Of a stretch of DNA of 64,000 nt, positions 22,470 through 34,250 are shown one piece after another; within the stretch, counting starts at the first letter, position 1; each line of letters opens with the position of its first letter. Both the position numbers and the translations under genes were made by a program. Source of the stretch: Tolypocladium sp. Sup5 PDA-1. Lineage: Eukaryota; Ascomycota; Sordariomycetes; Hypocreales; Ophiocordycipitaceae. The stretch lies in contig JPHH03000021.1 of the NCBI GenBank assembly GCA_000750105.3, forward strand, positions 450,955 through 514,954. Direction: 5' to 3'. A model generated the notes under the pieces. It was not told the DNA's origin and made no database searches. It saw only the letters and a list, made by a program, of their open reading frames with translations.

Positions 22470-24786
22470 GGCTACCGCGTCGCGCTGAAGAGGGCCAGCG
22501 AGGAGCCCAGAGTCAGAGTCAAAGGGCGCAGAGACACGGTCGATGGAGGAGTCGGCAGCGGTGCAGTGGCAACAAGCATTTCAGGTCCGACGGTCGATGC
22601 GGTGCGTCGCGAGGGCAGTTCGGTTGGGTGGCTGGCGTCGACAGACAGACAGGCAGGCAGACACGAGAACACGGGTGGAGGAGTGAAAAATTGGCAGTCA
22701 AAAAAAAGGTAAAGAGCGTAAGAATGAATGAATGATCGGATGGTCGGTCGGTCGTCGGTCGTCGCCGTGGTCTCTTCCCCTCGCCGGCGATGAGATTGGG
22801 GATCGATTGACTGAGCCTGAGCCTGAGCCTGGGCTTTGTTTGAACAAAGACGGATGGCTGGCAGCGCAGCCAGGCCAAGAATGCGGGAAATTGCCGACGT
22901 TGTTGTGACTGGCGACTCGAGACGTGGCGCTAGGCTGGATTGGGATTAGCGCGCTGCTCTTGATATGGACCAGGGCGGCGCACAGCAACAGCGTCCAGTG
23001 ATGCTAGTCCGTACCTAACTTATGTACGGAGTAGGCCTATTACCTTTCACAAGAATCGGGTGTTGGCGGCGCTGTGGAACGTCTCCTTGCGGCCAGACGA
23101 GGATCGCTCGTGCTGTGCGACTTTGCTCGTCTGCTCCGTTTGTGCGTTGGGGCTGTGCGACGGCTGTCGTTGGACCTGTGCAGGCTGGGTCTCGATCCGT
23201 GCTCCCAGCAGTCCCAGCACGCTAGGGCCTGCTATAAAAGGAGCTTCAGGCACCTCGATACGAGCGGCACCAATCGCCGCTGCGGGATGGCTCGGCCAGG
23301 TTGGTCCGCTGCCAAGGTCGGAGGCCCAACAGTGTGTGGACTGGAAGGAAGAAATACTAGTAAAGGAAAAGAAAAGCAGAAGTGTCACCAGTGCGACTCG
23401 GCCAACCGAGTGTCCTAGAGCGTCTTGTCGTCTCCCGTCGCTGTGCTGCGTCGGCTCAGGGGAATCGGACGATGCGAGCTGGCAGTGCCACGAAGCGATT
23501 GACCAGGGGCACAGCACCAGGAAGTGAACGTGAATCATGTGCGTCCAGCGACAAACGAATGAATGAATGACAGGAGCTGCGAGAGCTTGGCTCGTGGGAG
23601 TGCGATCGCGAGGCCGTTTTGTTTCTACGAATACGGACTATAAGAACCAGAGGAGAAGACACTTTCTTCCTTTCTTTTGCTCGTTTCTTTTGCTCGTTTC
23701 TTTGCCCAGCCACTACGAGATGCAGAGTCCTGCACTCCTGCGCACTGCATCACGGTCCAACAAAGTGGTCACACCGCACCGCCCGTGTCACTCGCCAGCC
23801 CGTGTTTCCGATTCGCGTGGGTGACCCCTGCTCATGCCAGGGGGTGTCACAGGTCGATCCACCTGCAATCAACATGGACAAAATTAAGCCACAGCGACAC
23901 GCGCTTCCCAGTCGCTATCAATGAACCGCTCTTTTGTCCACTGCTTCGTGTGCCTGGCACTAAAATCGGGAGGCGGCCACGCAGTGGGGACAAGGGGCAG
24001 TCCTGCGCGAAGGCGCATCAAACAGCGACGTCTCCATCACACGCCTTTCAACAGTCCAGACGACCACGAAGATGGGACGACGGGGCAGCCAATGCCCGAG
24101 TTGGAGTTGGCGTAGAGGAGCATTGCATTCAGGTGCGTAGGTCATATGCCATGCGATCCAGATCGGCCGTGGCCAAGCCCGTTGTGTGCCGGTTTGCTCG
24201 GTGGCATGCAGCGTCCAAGGCCCGTGCCTGTATAACGAACAGACTGAACAGAGCCTTTTCTCTGGCTTTTTTCATACCAAGCAGCAAAAGCTTAATAAAT
24301 AAGTTGAATTCTCTCTCTGTCCGCCTCGTGAATGAACAAGATAAGGGTGGTGGTGCTCAGTTGGTGATACACAACCTGGTAGCCTGCACCGCCAGCGTTT
24401 CCGACTCATGACTTCCCGGGAGTTGGCTGCAGGGAGGCAGTGGCTTCTCTGACGATCTGCTGGACGCCTGTGTTTGGCCCCTAACCCGCCCATGTAAACG
24501 CCAACATTGTTCTCCGACAGCCTTGACATTGGTATACTTCTGTCTAAGAGCCAAAGATCTTTGGCTTTACGAAACTTGAAAGAGGCTCATCATGTTCATT
24601 CACACGAATCCAACCAAGACGGCACTGCCAACAGTTCGTCAGCCTGCCGTGTCTCAGAAGGCTGTGCCTAGCCAGTTCGGCTCTTATCTCGCCGTACTCC
24701 GTATGTACAGGCACATCCAACACCAGACATGGCTGAACCGGGGCGTCTCGGCGTGGCTTGTAGCAGCAAGCACGCCACTGAAACGT
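22470..24786. other. Intergenic region upstream of rax2 (2.3 kb)
   Basis: No supported gene. Holds simple repeats (ACAGACAGGCAGG near 22641, GGTCGGTCGTCG near 22741, GAGCCT x3 near 22812, a 14-bp CTCGTTTCTTTTG duplication near 23674), GTACGGAGTA-type palindromes near 23020-23035 and 24694-24707, and a plus-strand TATAAAAG at 23233-23240 with no matching gene downstream. It carries the rax2 promoter and the lcl3 3' flank. Confidence 0.6.
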
Positions 24787-25639
24787 TCAACTGTCCGTCT
24801 TGTTCTGCTGCCCAGCCCATTTCGTCTTGTACTCTCTCGGACTCTCAAAGGCACTCGGCTTGCCGGACCACATGCCCCTCCTCTTTCTCTTTGCCTTCGC
24901 CTCGGCTTTCTCATACGCTGCCTTTATACCGCCAAACTCAGCCCCAGACTTGGCTTCGTACGTTGTCGCCAGTCCTCGTTTCACCATCTCCAGCCCAACA
25001 TTTCTGCGAATGAAAAACCGACGGACGTAGACGGTCGCAACGATGCGGTTGTACTGGTCCCGCTTGTATATGTACGCCCGCACGTTCCGGTGTAGGATGT
25101 AATCGGAGAGCCACTTCAAGGCTTCGGCGGAGAATGGCTGGGCCGGTCGGCCGAAGTGCGCCCCTTCCGGAGCGTCTACGCCCGCGAGGCGGATAGGTAT
25201 CTGCAAACACAACCGTCAGCGTGGTTCCAAGACGGAGCGCTCCGTTGAGGCAGCATACCGTGCGATCCTTGAGCGCCTTTCTCGACTCAGGCACCCTTCG
25301 TAGCCAGCCCCAGCCGACTGCCCTTCCGCCTGGTGTGTGGAACAGGTGAAAGTTGTCTCCATCCCCGACGCTCGACACTCTGCCAAACAGACTTCTGCTG
25401 CGAAAGAACGTCGGCCGGACGTAGGCGGCGCCGGGAATTCGACGCAGGTAGTTCGCATAGAGCTGTAGGGCACCCAGTCCGACGAGCGAGAACAGGACCA
25501 TTGGCGCCCACTCTTTGGCCGCTGCAAACTGATCCGGCTCGGCAGTCCCTAGGGTGTCCGGCCACGAGACGGGCCGCTTCTTTGGCTCGTCATGTTTTGG
25601 ATCGTTGCCAGCGCCCGACGATCCAAAAGGCCATACCAT
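24787..25639 (-). CDS. lcl3: Lcl3, membrane-anchored staphylococcal-nuclease-like endonuclease
   Basis: Member of the Lcl3 family (probable endonuclease; in yeast linked to chronological lifespan and mitochondrial in location). Two exons: 25639-25259 and 25200-24787, intron 25201-25258 (58 nt, GTATGC...GTTTGCAG). Product 264 aa, the family's usual size. N-terminal MVWPFGSSG, one transmembrane helix (WAPMVLFSLVGLGALQLYA), then an SNase domain: VSSVGDGDNFHLFHTPGG, the conserved IRLAGVDAPEGAHFGRP with the catalytic Arg/Asp region, VYVRRFFIRRNVG, and a lysine-rich C-terminus (KAKRKRRGMW). The ATG at 25637-25639 is preferred because the upstream in-frame residues look non-coding. Confidence 0.95.
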
Positions 25640-26092
25640 TGTACTTGCGACCCGCAGGCCGTCTCGCCATGTGTGGTGGTTCCTTGACGTCAAAAGGATG
25701 TGCGTATGTTGGGCCAACAAAGGGTGGCATGTGCTGGTAGACAGGCGCCAATTATAGCTCGGTGCCTGAGGCCCACCTTTGCTGCCCACTAGGCCTACCA
25801 ACCCGACGTATCCGTACCTACCAAGTAAGACATCTGAGCTTCATGACATTCAACTTGCGGGTGTCATTGGCTTTTATACGTCGCATGCAGACTTGTTATC
25901 AGTCGGGAGATCACGTATTTGAATTTCGTTTGTCTTCATCCAGAACGTACTTATGGGCGCATGCTCCAGTTCACCCGTCGGCCCCATCAACACGTAAAGC
26001 CCACAGTACACCACCAGCTCTCCAGGCCTTGCAAGAATGCTGGCTCCGCCGCCCATAAGAGTAAATGTTCAAGGATATGAGCTTATAGGTCC
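25640..26092. other. Intergenic region, lcl3 promoter and arc35 3' flank
   Basis: Tandem minus-strand spacing of 453 bases. No gene or repeat stands out apart from a GTATCCGTAC element near 25809. Confidence 0.6.
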
Positions 26093-27263
26093 TTAGCTTC
26101 CTTGTACCTTGAATGACCTGCCGCTGGCAGTCTTCCTCTCCCGCTCCTCATTCTCGGGCCGGGCACGGCGCAGCACTAATGCAAGTTAGTACGGTGGTTG
26201 CCAACAGGCCTGGCAAGTTGCATACCTTGGAGGAAGTCTGCGGTGCGCTTCCGCATGCGAGAGTGGATATACGCCTTGGACGCCTTGATGTGATAATGGA
26301 AGTAGTCTCGGAACGTCTGGATGTGAGAGATGACAATCGGCATTCGCTGAGGAGTCAGGTGTCTCGGGAACAGGACTGCAACAACCGTCAGTACTGTGAA
26401 AACTTATTATGCTGAAAGGACTTACCGAAGGTGACGTAACCGATCTCGCCCGTGCCCGTGCTCTTCACCCCCGGGACGCCCTGCAACTCGAGGGGCGCAT
26501 CGTTCCGGAAAAGGACCTGCGGCGCATTCTGAATGGCTCTCCTCCGCGCATCAACAAACTCTTGGATGAACACCTTTCCGAATACCCTGTCGGTTTCCTC
26601 GCGGAAGACGGTGCTGAAGATGACAGTGACCCGGTCGTGGCTGGCCTTGACATAAATGGCTTCCTCGTCCCGATAGTGAATCGCCTTGACTTGGCCGCCT
26701 TCTCGCACGCCTTGTGGAGCCTCTTCCGAGGTGAACTTGGACGCCTCTTCCTTCAATTTGTAGTGCTCTTCGTACGCTTGCTCGAACGGGGCTGCCATGG
26801 CGTTGCGTTTCAGCAGGGCGAACTTCATCGCCAACGCGTCGCGCTCCTCTAAGCATCAGTGTTAGCATAGATGGACCGCGACAACACCAACAGCGGCACA
26901 GGTTCCTACCTTGGTCGGCAGGCAGTTGCTCCAGGTCGATCATCACTGAGAAGTCGTAGCCGATCTCGACAGGCGCAGCATAATCGCCGTACTCGCGCTG
27001 TAGAACTTGTTCGGCGCCATACTGGACGAGGTCCTTGAAGCACTTTATTTGGATAGAGAGGAGGATCTTCGTCTTGGTCTCCGGGGTCGAGATGTGGAAG
27101 GTGACGCCATCGAAGTCGGAGATGGTCTGGTCAATGGATGCGGGAGGGGCACTGGATCGTGGTCAGCAACGCCCGGGATGACATCGGGAGGTTGGAATTA
27201 CCCGGAGAACCGTTCGGTGAGAACCGATTGGATCAGAACGTTTTGGTAGTCGAGGAGAAGCAT
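26093..27263 (-). CDS. arc35: Arp2/3 complex subunit 2 (ARPC2/Arc35, p34)
   Basis: Structural core subunit of the Arp2/3 actin-nucleating complex at endocytic patches and hyphal tips. Five exons: 27263-27202, 27151-26910, 26848-26426, 26375-26226, 26175-26093. The introns are 50, 61, 50 and 50 nt; the last has a perfect GTACTAAC branch point. Joined product is 319 aa, the family length. It starts MLLLDYQNVLIQSVLTERF, carries VTFHISTPETKTKILLSIQ and VTVIFSTVFREETDRVFGK, then TGEIGYVTFVLFPRHLTPQR, and ends in a charged helix with RMRKRTADFLQVLRRARPE. All splice joins restore conserved sequence. It shares a 248-bp divergent promoter with utp12. Confidence 0.97.
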
Positions 27264-27511
27264 CGTTGCCGTGGTTTGCTGTTGCGCTCTGAGTGCTCCT
27301 CTCGGCGGCCTGGAGCTGGTTGACGACGATGGTGGGGCTGGGGAGATGCGGGACGTCGAGCTGACGGATGACCACGTGACGAAAGCTCTGGTACAGATCC
27401 ACCAGCTATTATCGATAAGCAAAAAAATATCCCCTCCAGAAGCAGGCGATGCGCCCATCTCTTCTCTGCGGTGGACGTTCCAAGGCCAATTGATGCTTCA
27501 CCTCGACAAAA
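27264..27511. promoter_or_regulatory. Bidirectional promoter between arc35 and utp12
   Basis: Only 248 bases separate the two divergent start codons, so core promoters of both genes must lie here. No strong TATA box is evident. Confidence 0.6.
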
Positions 27512-30457
27512 ATGGTTAAATCGTACCTGTAAGTTCATAATGACACCCGCATGCGATTACGGCGGGAGCTAATTCACAATCCTAGAAAGTACGAGCATGC
27601 CAAGTCGTTTGGTGTTGTTGCGACAAGCACCTCGAACATCGTCTGGACCTCGAAAGATCGAACGGGGACCGGCGCAGGACAGGCAGTTGTCGCCGCAAAT
27701 GAAGAAGTTCTATGCTGGGATATAAAAAAGGGAGAGATCCTAAGTCGATGGAGAGATGAGCGCTGCACAGTCCCCGTCACTGCCATTGCGCAGAGCAAGA
27801 TCGACAAGGATGTCTTCGCCGTCGGCTACGAAGATGGCAGCATCCGGCTGTGGGACAGCAAAATCTCCACCGTCATAGTCAACTTTAACGGCCACAAATC
27901 CGCGATTACGAAACTCGTCTTCGACAGATCTGGCGTCCGGCTTGCCAGCGGCTCCAAAGACACCGATGTTATCGTATGGGACCTGGTCGCCGAGGTTGGG
28001 CTGTACAAGTTACGAGGCCACAAGGACCAGGTGACGGGCCTTCAGTTCGTCGAACCTGAAGCACAAGTGCAAGACGAAGATGGCTCGAAGGCAATGGTGC
28101 TCGATGGCCAAGATGGTTCGGACGGCTTCCTCCTCACCACCGGCAAGGACTCGTTGCTCAAGCTCTGGGACTTGTCCTCAAGGCACTGCATAGAGACTCA
28201 CATTTCCCAAACAAACGGCGAATGCTGGGCCCTCGGCGTGTCTTCTGATTTGAGCGGCTGTGTCACTGCAGGCAATGATGGAGAGATGAAGGTCTGGTCA
28301 CTGGATGCCGACGGGCTGGCGTCAAACGCCCGACGGGTCAACGTGTCCCCAACAACACAATACTTGTCTGATCGCGGCACTCTCCATCGACAGAGCAAGG
28401 ATCGCGCGACCGAAGTCGTCTTTCACCCTCAGCGGGACTTTTTTGCTGTCCATGGAGCGGAAAAGGGGGTGGACGTCTGGCGCATACGATCAGAAGCTGA
28501 GATCAAAAAGAGCTTGGCTCGGAAGCGGAGACGGCGGAGGGAAAAGCAAAAAGACGGCAAACAGCCCGACGAAGACATGACGAATGCCGACGAGAACCCG
28601 GAAGATGTGTCGAAAGCCGACATTAGCGACGTCTTTGTCCAATATGTCATCGTGAGAACAGGCGGCAAGGTCCGTTCCGTTGACTGGGCTTCGTCCAGTA
28701 CTCAAAAAGACCTTCACTTGTTAGTGGGGACGACAAACAACCAACTGGAATATTACAGTGTACCGACCAAAGACAAGAGCGACCGGAAGAAGTCGGACGA
28801 CGTTCCAGATTACACCCGCGCGCTCGCAGTCGAGCTCCCTGGCCACCGCGCGGATATCCGAGCCCTCGCCCTCAGTTCAGACGACAAGATGCTGGCGTCA
28901 GCAGCTAATGGCTCCATGAAAATATGGAACATCAAGACGAAGACATGCATCCGAACGTTTGAATGCGGCTACTCTCTCTGCTGTGCCTTCCTTCCGGGTG
29001 ACAAAGTCGTCGTGGTTGGCACGAAGAGTGGTGAGCTGCAGCTTTTCGACGTTGCATCTGCATCTCTCTTGGATAGTGTACAAGCGCATGAGGGCGCCAT
29101 TTGGGCGCTGAACGTCCATCCGGACGGCCGCTCAGTTGTGTCGGGCAGCGCGGACAAGTCTGCAAAGTTCTGGGACTTCAAGATTGTCCAAGAAGAGGTT
29201 CTCGGCACCAAACGAACCATGCCTAAGCTGAAGCTTGTTCAGTCTAGGGTCTTGAAGGTGTCTGACGATATACTGAGCCTCAAGTTCTCTCCTGATGCCA
29301 AACTACTGGCCGTCGCATTGCTGGACAACACCGTAAAGGTCTTCTTTGTCGACTCGCTCAAGCTGTACCTCAACCTATACGGCCACAAGCTCCCAGTCTT
29401 GAGCATGGACATATCATACGACAGCAAGCTCATTGTCACAAGTTCAGCAGACAAGAACATCCGGATATGGGGTCTCGACTTTGGAGATTGCCACAAGGCT
29501 CTGTTTGGACACCAAGACAGCATCCTGCAAGTCGCCTTTGTACCACACAACTCTGACGGCAACGGGCACCACTTCTTCAGCAGCAGCAAGGACAAGACTA
29601 TCCGTTATTGGGACGGAGACAAGTTTGAGCAGATCCAAAGGTTGGATGGCCACCACGGAGAAGTATGGTCGATTGCCATTAGTCGCAACAGCAACTTCCT
29701 CGTCAGTGCCGGCCACGACAAGAGCATCCGTGTGTGGGACGAAACCGATGAGCAAATCTTCCTTGAGGAAGAGAGAGAAAAGGAGATTGAAGATCTGTAC
29801 GAAAGCACATTGACGACGTCTCTCGAGAAAGACGCGGATGCCGAAGACGAGAATGGCGAAGTCGGTGCCGCAAGCAAGCAGACGACAGAGACGCTCATGG
29901 CTGGGGAGAGGATACAAGAGGCTCTCGAGATGGGCATGGCTGATTTGAACTTGATGAAGGAGTACGAGGAAGCCAAGCTCTCCGATCCCAACGCCATGCC
30001 TCCGCAGAGGAACCCAGTGTTCCTGGCCCTGGGCAACATCACCGCGGAGGCGCATGTCATGTCGGTGCTGCAGCGCATCAAAGCCTCGGCGCTGCACGAT
30101 GCTCTGCTGGTACTCCCTTTTGCGTCGGTGCCCATAATGTTCACTTTCCTGAACATCTTCGCCCTGCGCTCGATGAACATGCCCCTGACGTGCCGCATCC
30201 TCTTCTTCATGATCAAGACCCACCACAAGCAGATTGTGGCCAGTCGGACGATGAAGGTGATGATGGATGGCATAAGGACGAATCTGAGGGCCGCCCTCAA
30301 GCGGCAAAAGGATGAGATGGGCGTCAATATTGCGGCGTTGAAGGTTGTGGGAATGCAGATTCGGGACAAGAGCGTCAAGGAGTACGTGGATGAGACGTGG
30401 GAGGACGAGAACGCTGAGAGGGCTGCCAAGAAGCGGGCATTTGTGCACGTAGCATAG
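27512..30457 (+). CDS. utp12: Utp12/Dip2 (WDR3), SSU processome WD40 protein
   Basis: UTP-B component of the small-subunit processome, needed for early 18S pre-rRNA processing in the nucleolus. Two exons: 27512-27528 and 27586-30457. The 17-nt first exon plus a 57-nt intron (GTAAGT...CCTAG) gives MVKSYLKYEHAKSFGVV, the conserved family start. Product 962 aa. About a dozen WD40 repeats form two propellers (for example VYKLRGH-type D-H-S-W units and VWDLVAEVGLYKLRGHKDQ). A Lys/Arg-rich loop (RKRRRRREKQK) lies between blades. The C-terminal helical Utp12 domain runs from about residue 770, with ASALHDALLVLPFASVP and CRILFFMIKTHHKQIV. Length and order match yeast Dip2. Confidence 0.98.
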
Positions 30458-30849
30458 ATAGAATCACCATGGGGGCTTGGAGTATATACCAGAATTGTCT
30501 GATATTCTAGTGCACGCCTTTCACGGTGATATACGTGAAATACAGACCTCTGTGTGTTAGAAAGTCGAGTCGCGTTGCTCAGCTCTGGCGTTCATGATGG
30601 ATCTTGGGTGTCACGTGACGCGTACCTTTCGCGACCAACCTGATGATGCTCGCTGGACCAGGGTCTGCGGATGGCATCTCACAATCAAAACGATAGACCT
30701 TCAACGCCCCCAAACGAAAAAACCGACGGGAATTTTCGCCGCACCACGAAAACGGCTCGCTGTCTTACAGACTCCGCTCACCTTTCGGTCGCACGGCGGC
30801 CTGACGTCTCCCATTTCTCACCGTCCTCTACCGCCTCCCCAACTTCACC
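30458..30849. other. utp12 3' flank and lsm2 promoter
   Basis: 392 bases between two plus-strand genes. A CACGTGA E-box-like element is present near 30613. No gene seen. Confidence 0.5.
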
Positions 30850-31404
30850 ATGCTCTTCTTCAGGTGAGCCACTGCGCGCTGCGCCCCCCAAGTGAAGCGC
30901 TTCTTTCGCAAAGGGGGCTCGTTTTACTCCATCACCATGGAGATGGTGTATTCCGGGGCACGTGGGACTGATGCGTCGGACTAGCTTCTTCAAAACGCTC
31001 ATCGACCACGAGGTCACCGTCGAGCTCAAGAACGACATCCAGCTCAAGGGCACGCTGAAGAGCGTGGACCAGTATCTCAACATCAAGCTGGACGACATTT
31101 CCGTGGTGGAAGAGCTCAAGTACCCTCACCTGGTGCGTTTTGTTCCACGTCCCCCGCCTTGCTGTCGCTTGGTGCCCCGCCAGGGCGCGGAGTGCTAACC
31201 TCGTGTGCGCTGTGCAGAGCTCCGTGAAGAATGTGTTTATCCGAGGATCGGTGGTGCGATACGTGCATCTGCCTGCTGGGTCTGTAGATACGCAACTGCT
31301 GGAAGACGCGACGCGGAGAGGTAAGATCCCCGCGATGTAGTGACGAGACTCGGACGCTGACACGTACGACAGAAGCAGCGACTCAGCAAGCCAAGGCCAG
31401 GTAA
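30850..31404 (+). CDS. lsm2: U6 snRNA-associated Sm-like protein Lsm2
   Basis: Subunit of the Lsm2-8 ring on the U6 snRNA 3' end and of the cytoplasmic Lsm1-7 decay ring. Four exons: 30850-30863, 30985-31132, 31218-31320, 31373-31404, with introns of 121, 85 and 52 nt. The 14-nt first exon encodes MLFF plus the first two bases of a serine codon, so the protein starts MLFFSFFKTLIDHEVTVELK. Product 98 aa, the normal size. Sm1 motif includes LKGTLKSVDQYLNIKLDD; Sm2 motif includes NVFIRGSVVRYVHLP. Convergent with pso2, with 245 bases between stop codons. Confidence 0.97.
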
Positions 31405-31649
31405 TTCGTTGGTGGACAAGCTCCTGTTGTGATGGGGATGGAGATAAGGCTCAGTTTGTCTGCTCGTCTTCCACATGCGCACCTTGAAGAACCAAGGCGG
31501 TTGGCATATGTGGTGAAGAAACTTGTGTAGTGAGGAATTACACGGCGTTGCGTCTATGGCAAAAATAGATAAGGGAGTACCAATTGCTCTTTGTTGGCTA
31601 TCCAGTTACTCGACCATCATGCAGTGGGAGAGGAGAAATCCAGCTGACC

Positions 31650-34250
31650 CTACCACCACGCGCCTCCACCTTTCCCCGGTTTCCCTTCCCATAGTTGCAT
31701 CTTGTTATCCTCCTCATCCTGGCCTTCTATTAATGGCCGTACCAAACCACCTCGTCTCCTCTCTGCCGTCCACCTATCAATCCAGCCCCTCATCCTCTTC
31801 CTGGACTGCTCGCTGCCCACGTTGACGGTGGGGATAACCCTCTCGATCCTCAAGCACATCAGAAACATGGCCAATTCCCGGAAACTGCTATGCTCGGAAT
31901 ACGGAACACCGAAGCACATGGCTTCTTTGGTGCTGCCCCTCTGCGCGACGAAGTCCTTGCACGCAAATCTCGTCCTCCAACTCTTTCCATGAAGAAGCTG
32001 ATCCGTGGGGATGCTGCTCGGAGACGTGTTGGCGCCCACCGACTTGCTGGTGCTAGGTCGAAAGTTCCAACCGCTGGGTCGGAAACCCACGATGCGACTG
32101 AAATGCGGCTTGTAGCTGCTGAGGTAATCCTGAAGCGTTTCGGCGCGGATCTCCATGAGCGACTGCATATGTACCTGGGCCTCGACAGGGTTCGAGGTGA
32201 GAAGAGACGCCAGTTCGGGATCGTCCAGTTGCTTGCAGAGCTTCATCTTGGAAGGAGTTGCAAATATCTTGGAGCCTAATGCCTTGGCAATCGCGATGCA
32301 AATTCGCTCTTTGCCAATGGAATATGTTCCGCATATAACAAGCAGACGCTGGCCAAGCTTCTTATAATTTTCCTTCGACGCACTGGTTTCCTCGGCAGCT
32401 TTGTCGCTCTGAAAGTACTTGCTCACGGCCGGCGTGCCGACTGCCCTTGCCGAACGCTCCCAAATGTCATCTTTGCAGTTGGGATCTGGTGACATTGACG
32501 CACAGAGTTCCGCGCAAGCTTTGATGACATCGTCTTGTGGAGGGAAAGAGTACCTCGGATTGAGATATGTCGTGTCGAGGTAACACATGTTGATTGTCTG
32601 CTGCTTTGTTTTCCCTGTGATCGAATCGACGACATCTGGCTTGAGTAGGGGGTGACCGACGTGCTCAGGACACGCACGGAAATCGCCGCAATGCAGTATG
32701 CGCTGCGTCCGTTTGTTGGGCCCTTTATCCAAGGGCTTTTGAAACAGGAACAAGGAACTCCCAGGGCAGTGGTTCGCGGCTATCATCGTAACCGTGGCGC
32801 CTGTCCCAGGGATGTCATAGGACTTCTCAAACTCCAGTTCGACAACCCACTTGGACGTCGTGCGTAGCTGTTGCTTCACCAGGCTTCCAGTCACCTTGCT
32901 GCAGTAAATGGGGCCATGCCTCCAATTTCCTGTCAGCCCGATGTAGTGGTCGCTGTGGAAATGGCTTAGAAAGTAAGCCTCGCATCCTTTAACAGCCCCG
33001 TAGCGGAAAGCATCAACGCAAATGTTGAATCCGGGAATGATCTTGTAGAATGGACAAGTCCGTTCATATGCGGGCCGACCACGAGACGCATGTTCCGCGG
33101 CTGCTGCCGTGGCCCACGCCGAGTCCTCAGCCTTGTTCGACATGAGCTTGGAGAAAGCAGACTTGGCCTGCTTGTTGTTGCCGCCCAGCTCAAATGGGTT
33201 CGCCTGTCCCGGCCGTGGGACAGCAGCTCGAGCAAACCTCTTGCCTATTTCAGCAGACTCGACTTCGGCGGCCTCTTTGGGCGGACTCTTCTCCCTCTTT
33301 GGCAGCGGAGTGGGATTGCCGTCCAGGCACGAGTTGACGTGACGTGTTGCATCATCTGCGGAGACGCCTGCCAGGCTTCCATTGCATATGGGACAGCTCT
33401 CCGTCATGGGGTTTTCGTCCGGAGGGTCGTCGCCAAAGTCTTCGCTGAGAAGTGTCCCCAATTCCTCGGCCTCGAGTCGAGCCTGTTCTCGCATGAACCG
33501 CATCTCCCGCATCTCTTCGCCTTCGAATTCGTCCAAGTCGAGATCGTCTAAGCCTGTAAACTCCCCAAGCTCATCGAATTGTGCGGGCGTTGAATCCTCC
33601 TGCTTGACAGGCGGGACCTCGTCTTTGGTATCGGGGTCGGGGTAGTCGACAGATTCGTGGGGTTCAGTGTCGACTTTTTCAGGAGGTCGAATTGCCGTAC
33701 CAGCCTCTATGGGTATATGCGGCCCGTCTGGTTTATGGACAACATCGTTCTCGTCTTCATCTTCGCTATCGGAGTCCATTACGAAGGGAACCTTGATCCG
33801 AGGTTTTGGCTTCCTGTCTCGAGTGCCATTCTCGACGCTCGGTGATACTCGAGTTGGTGTCGTGTCTGTATGCTCTACGTTGTCTGCAGATGTATGTTGC
33901 TCGTCGCTCAGTCGTCTCTTTTTAACAGGCGACTCCGACTCGTTGAAACGGTGGTGGTCGTCGGCGGTGTAGATGTCTTCGTCTTGTGTTGTCGTTTCCG
34001 GAATCGCCCCAACAAAGAGCGATTCTTCCTGTTTCTGCGTCTTTTGGAAGAAGCTCAGAATGCTCGCATTTGGCTTGGCCGTTTTCTTGGAGAAGGACGC
34101 TCCATTCACCGGCTTTCTCGGCGTGTTCGGCCGATTGGTCTTGGTTGTCGTTACCATTGTGGCAATGACGTCTTGCGTTGTTCGAGGTGCATGGGCCGTC
34201 GCAGGAAAGGAAAGCAATTGTTTTGCAATGTAGTCCGTAGAGGGAACCAA
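31650..34250 (-). CDS. pso2: Pso2/Snm1 DNA interstrand cross-link repair nuclease
   Basis: Nuclear 5' exonuclease of the metallo-beta-lactamase/beta-CASP family for interstrand cross-link repair. Single exon, 866 aa if ATG 34248-34250 is used; a second in-frame ATG at 34155-34157 (MVTTTKTNR) would give 835 aa and may be the true start. Order: a PIP-box-like NASILSFF at residues 61-68; an acidic, serine-rich disordered region with basic KKRR; a UBZ-type finger at about 283-307 (CPIC...H-x3-C); then the catalytic domain with HFHSDH (about residue 430), AANHCPGS, HCGDFR and the beta-CASP histidine in PYSEHSSF. All metal ligands are present, so it should be active. Divergent from the DUF7053 gene. 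Confidence 0.95.
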   Translation of the reverse strand: MVPSTDYIAKQLLSFPATAHAPRTTQDVIATMVTTTKTNRPNTPRKPVNGASFSKKTAKPNASILSFFQKTQKQEESLFVGAIPETTTQDEDIYTADDHHRFNESESPVKKRRLSDEQHTSADNVEHTDTTPTRVSPSVENGTRDRKPKPRIKVPFVMDSDSEDEDENDVVHKPDGPHIPIEAGTAIRPPEKVDTEPHESVDYPDPDTKDEVPPVKQEDSTPAQFDELGEFTGLDDLDLDEFEGEEMREMRFMREQARLEAEELGTLLSEDFGDDPPDENPMTESCPICNGSLAGVSADDATRHVNSCLDGNPTPLPKREKSPPKEAAEVESAEIGKRFARAAVPRPGQANPFELGGNNKQAKSAFSKLMSNKAEDSAWATAAAAEHASRGRPAYERTCPFYKIIPGFNICVDAFRYGAVKGCEAYFLSHFHSDHYIGLTGNWRHGPIYCSKVTGSLVKQQLRTTSKWVVELEFEKSYDIPGTGATVTMIAANHCPGSSLFLFQKPLDKGPNKRTQRILHCGDFRACPEHVGHPLLKPDVVDSITGKTKQQTINMCYLDTTYLNPRYSFPPQDDVIKACAELCASMSPDPNCKDDIWERSARAVGTPAVSKYFQSDKAAEETSASKENYKKLGQRLLVICGTYSIGKERICIAIAKALGSKIFATPSKMKLCKQLDDPELASLLTSNPVEAQVHMQSLMEIRAETLQDYLSSYKPHFSRIVGFRPSGWNFRPSTSKSVGANTSPSSIPTDQLLHGKSWRTRFACKDFVAQRGSTKEAMCFGVPYSEHSSFRELAMFLMCLRIERVIPTVNVGSEQSRKRMRGWIDRWTAERRRGGLVRPLIEGQDEEDNKMQLWEGKPGKGGGAWW

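Noticed and set aside
23233..23240. Plus-strand TATAAAAG in the rax2-lcl3 interval
   Set aside because: No plus-strand gene follows before 27512; treated as chance.
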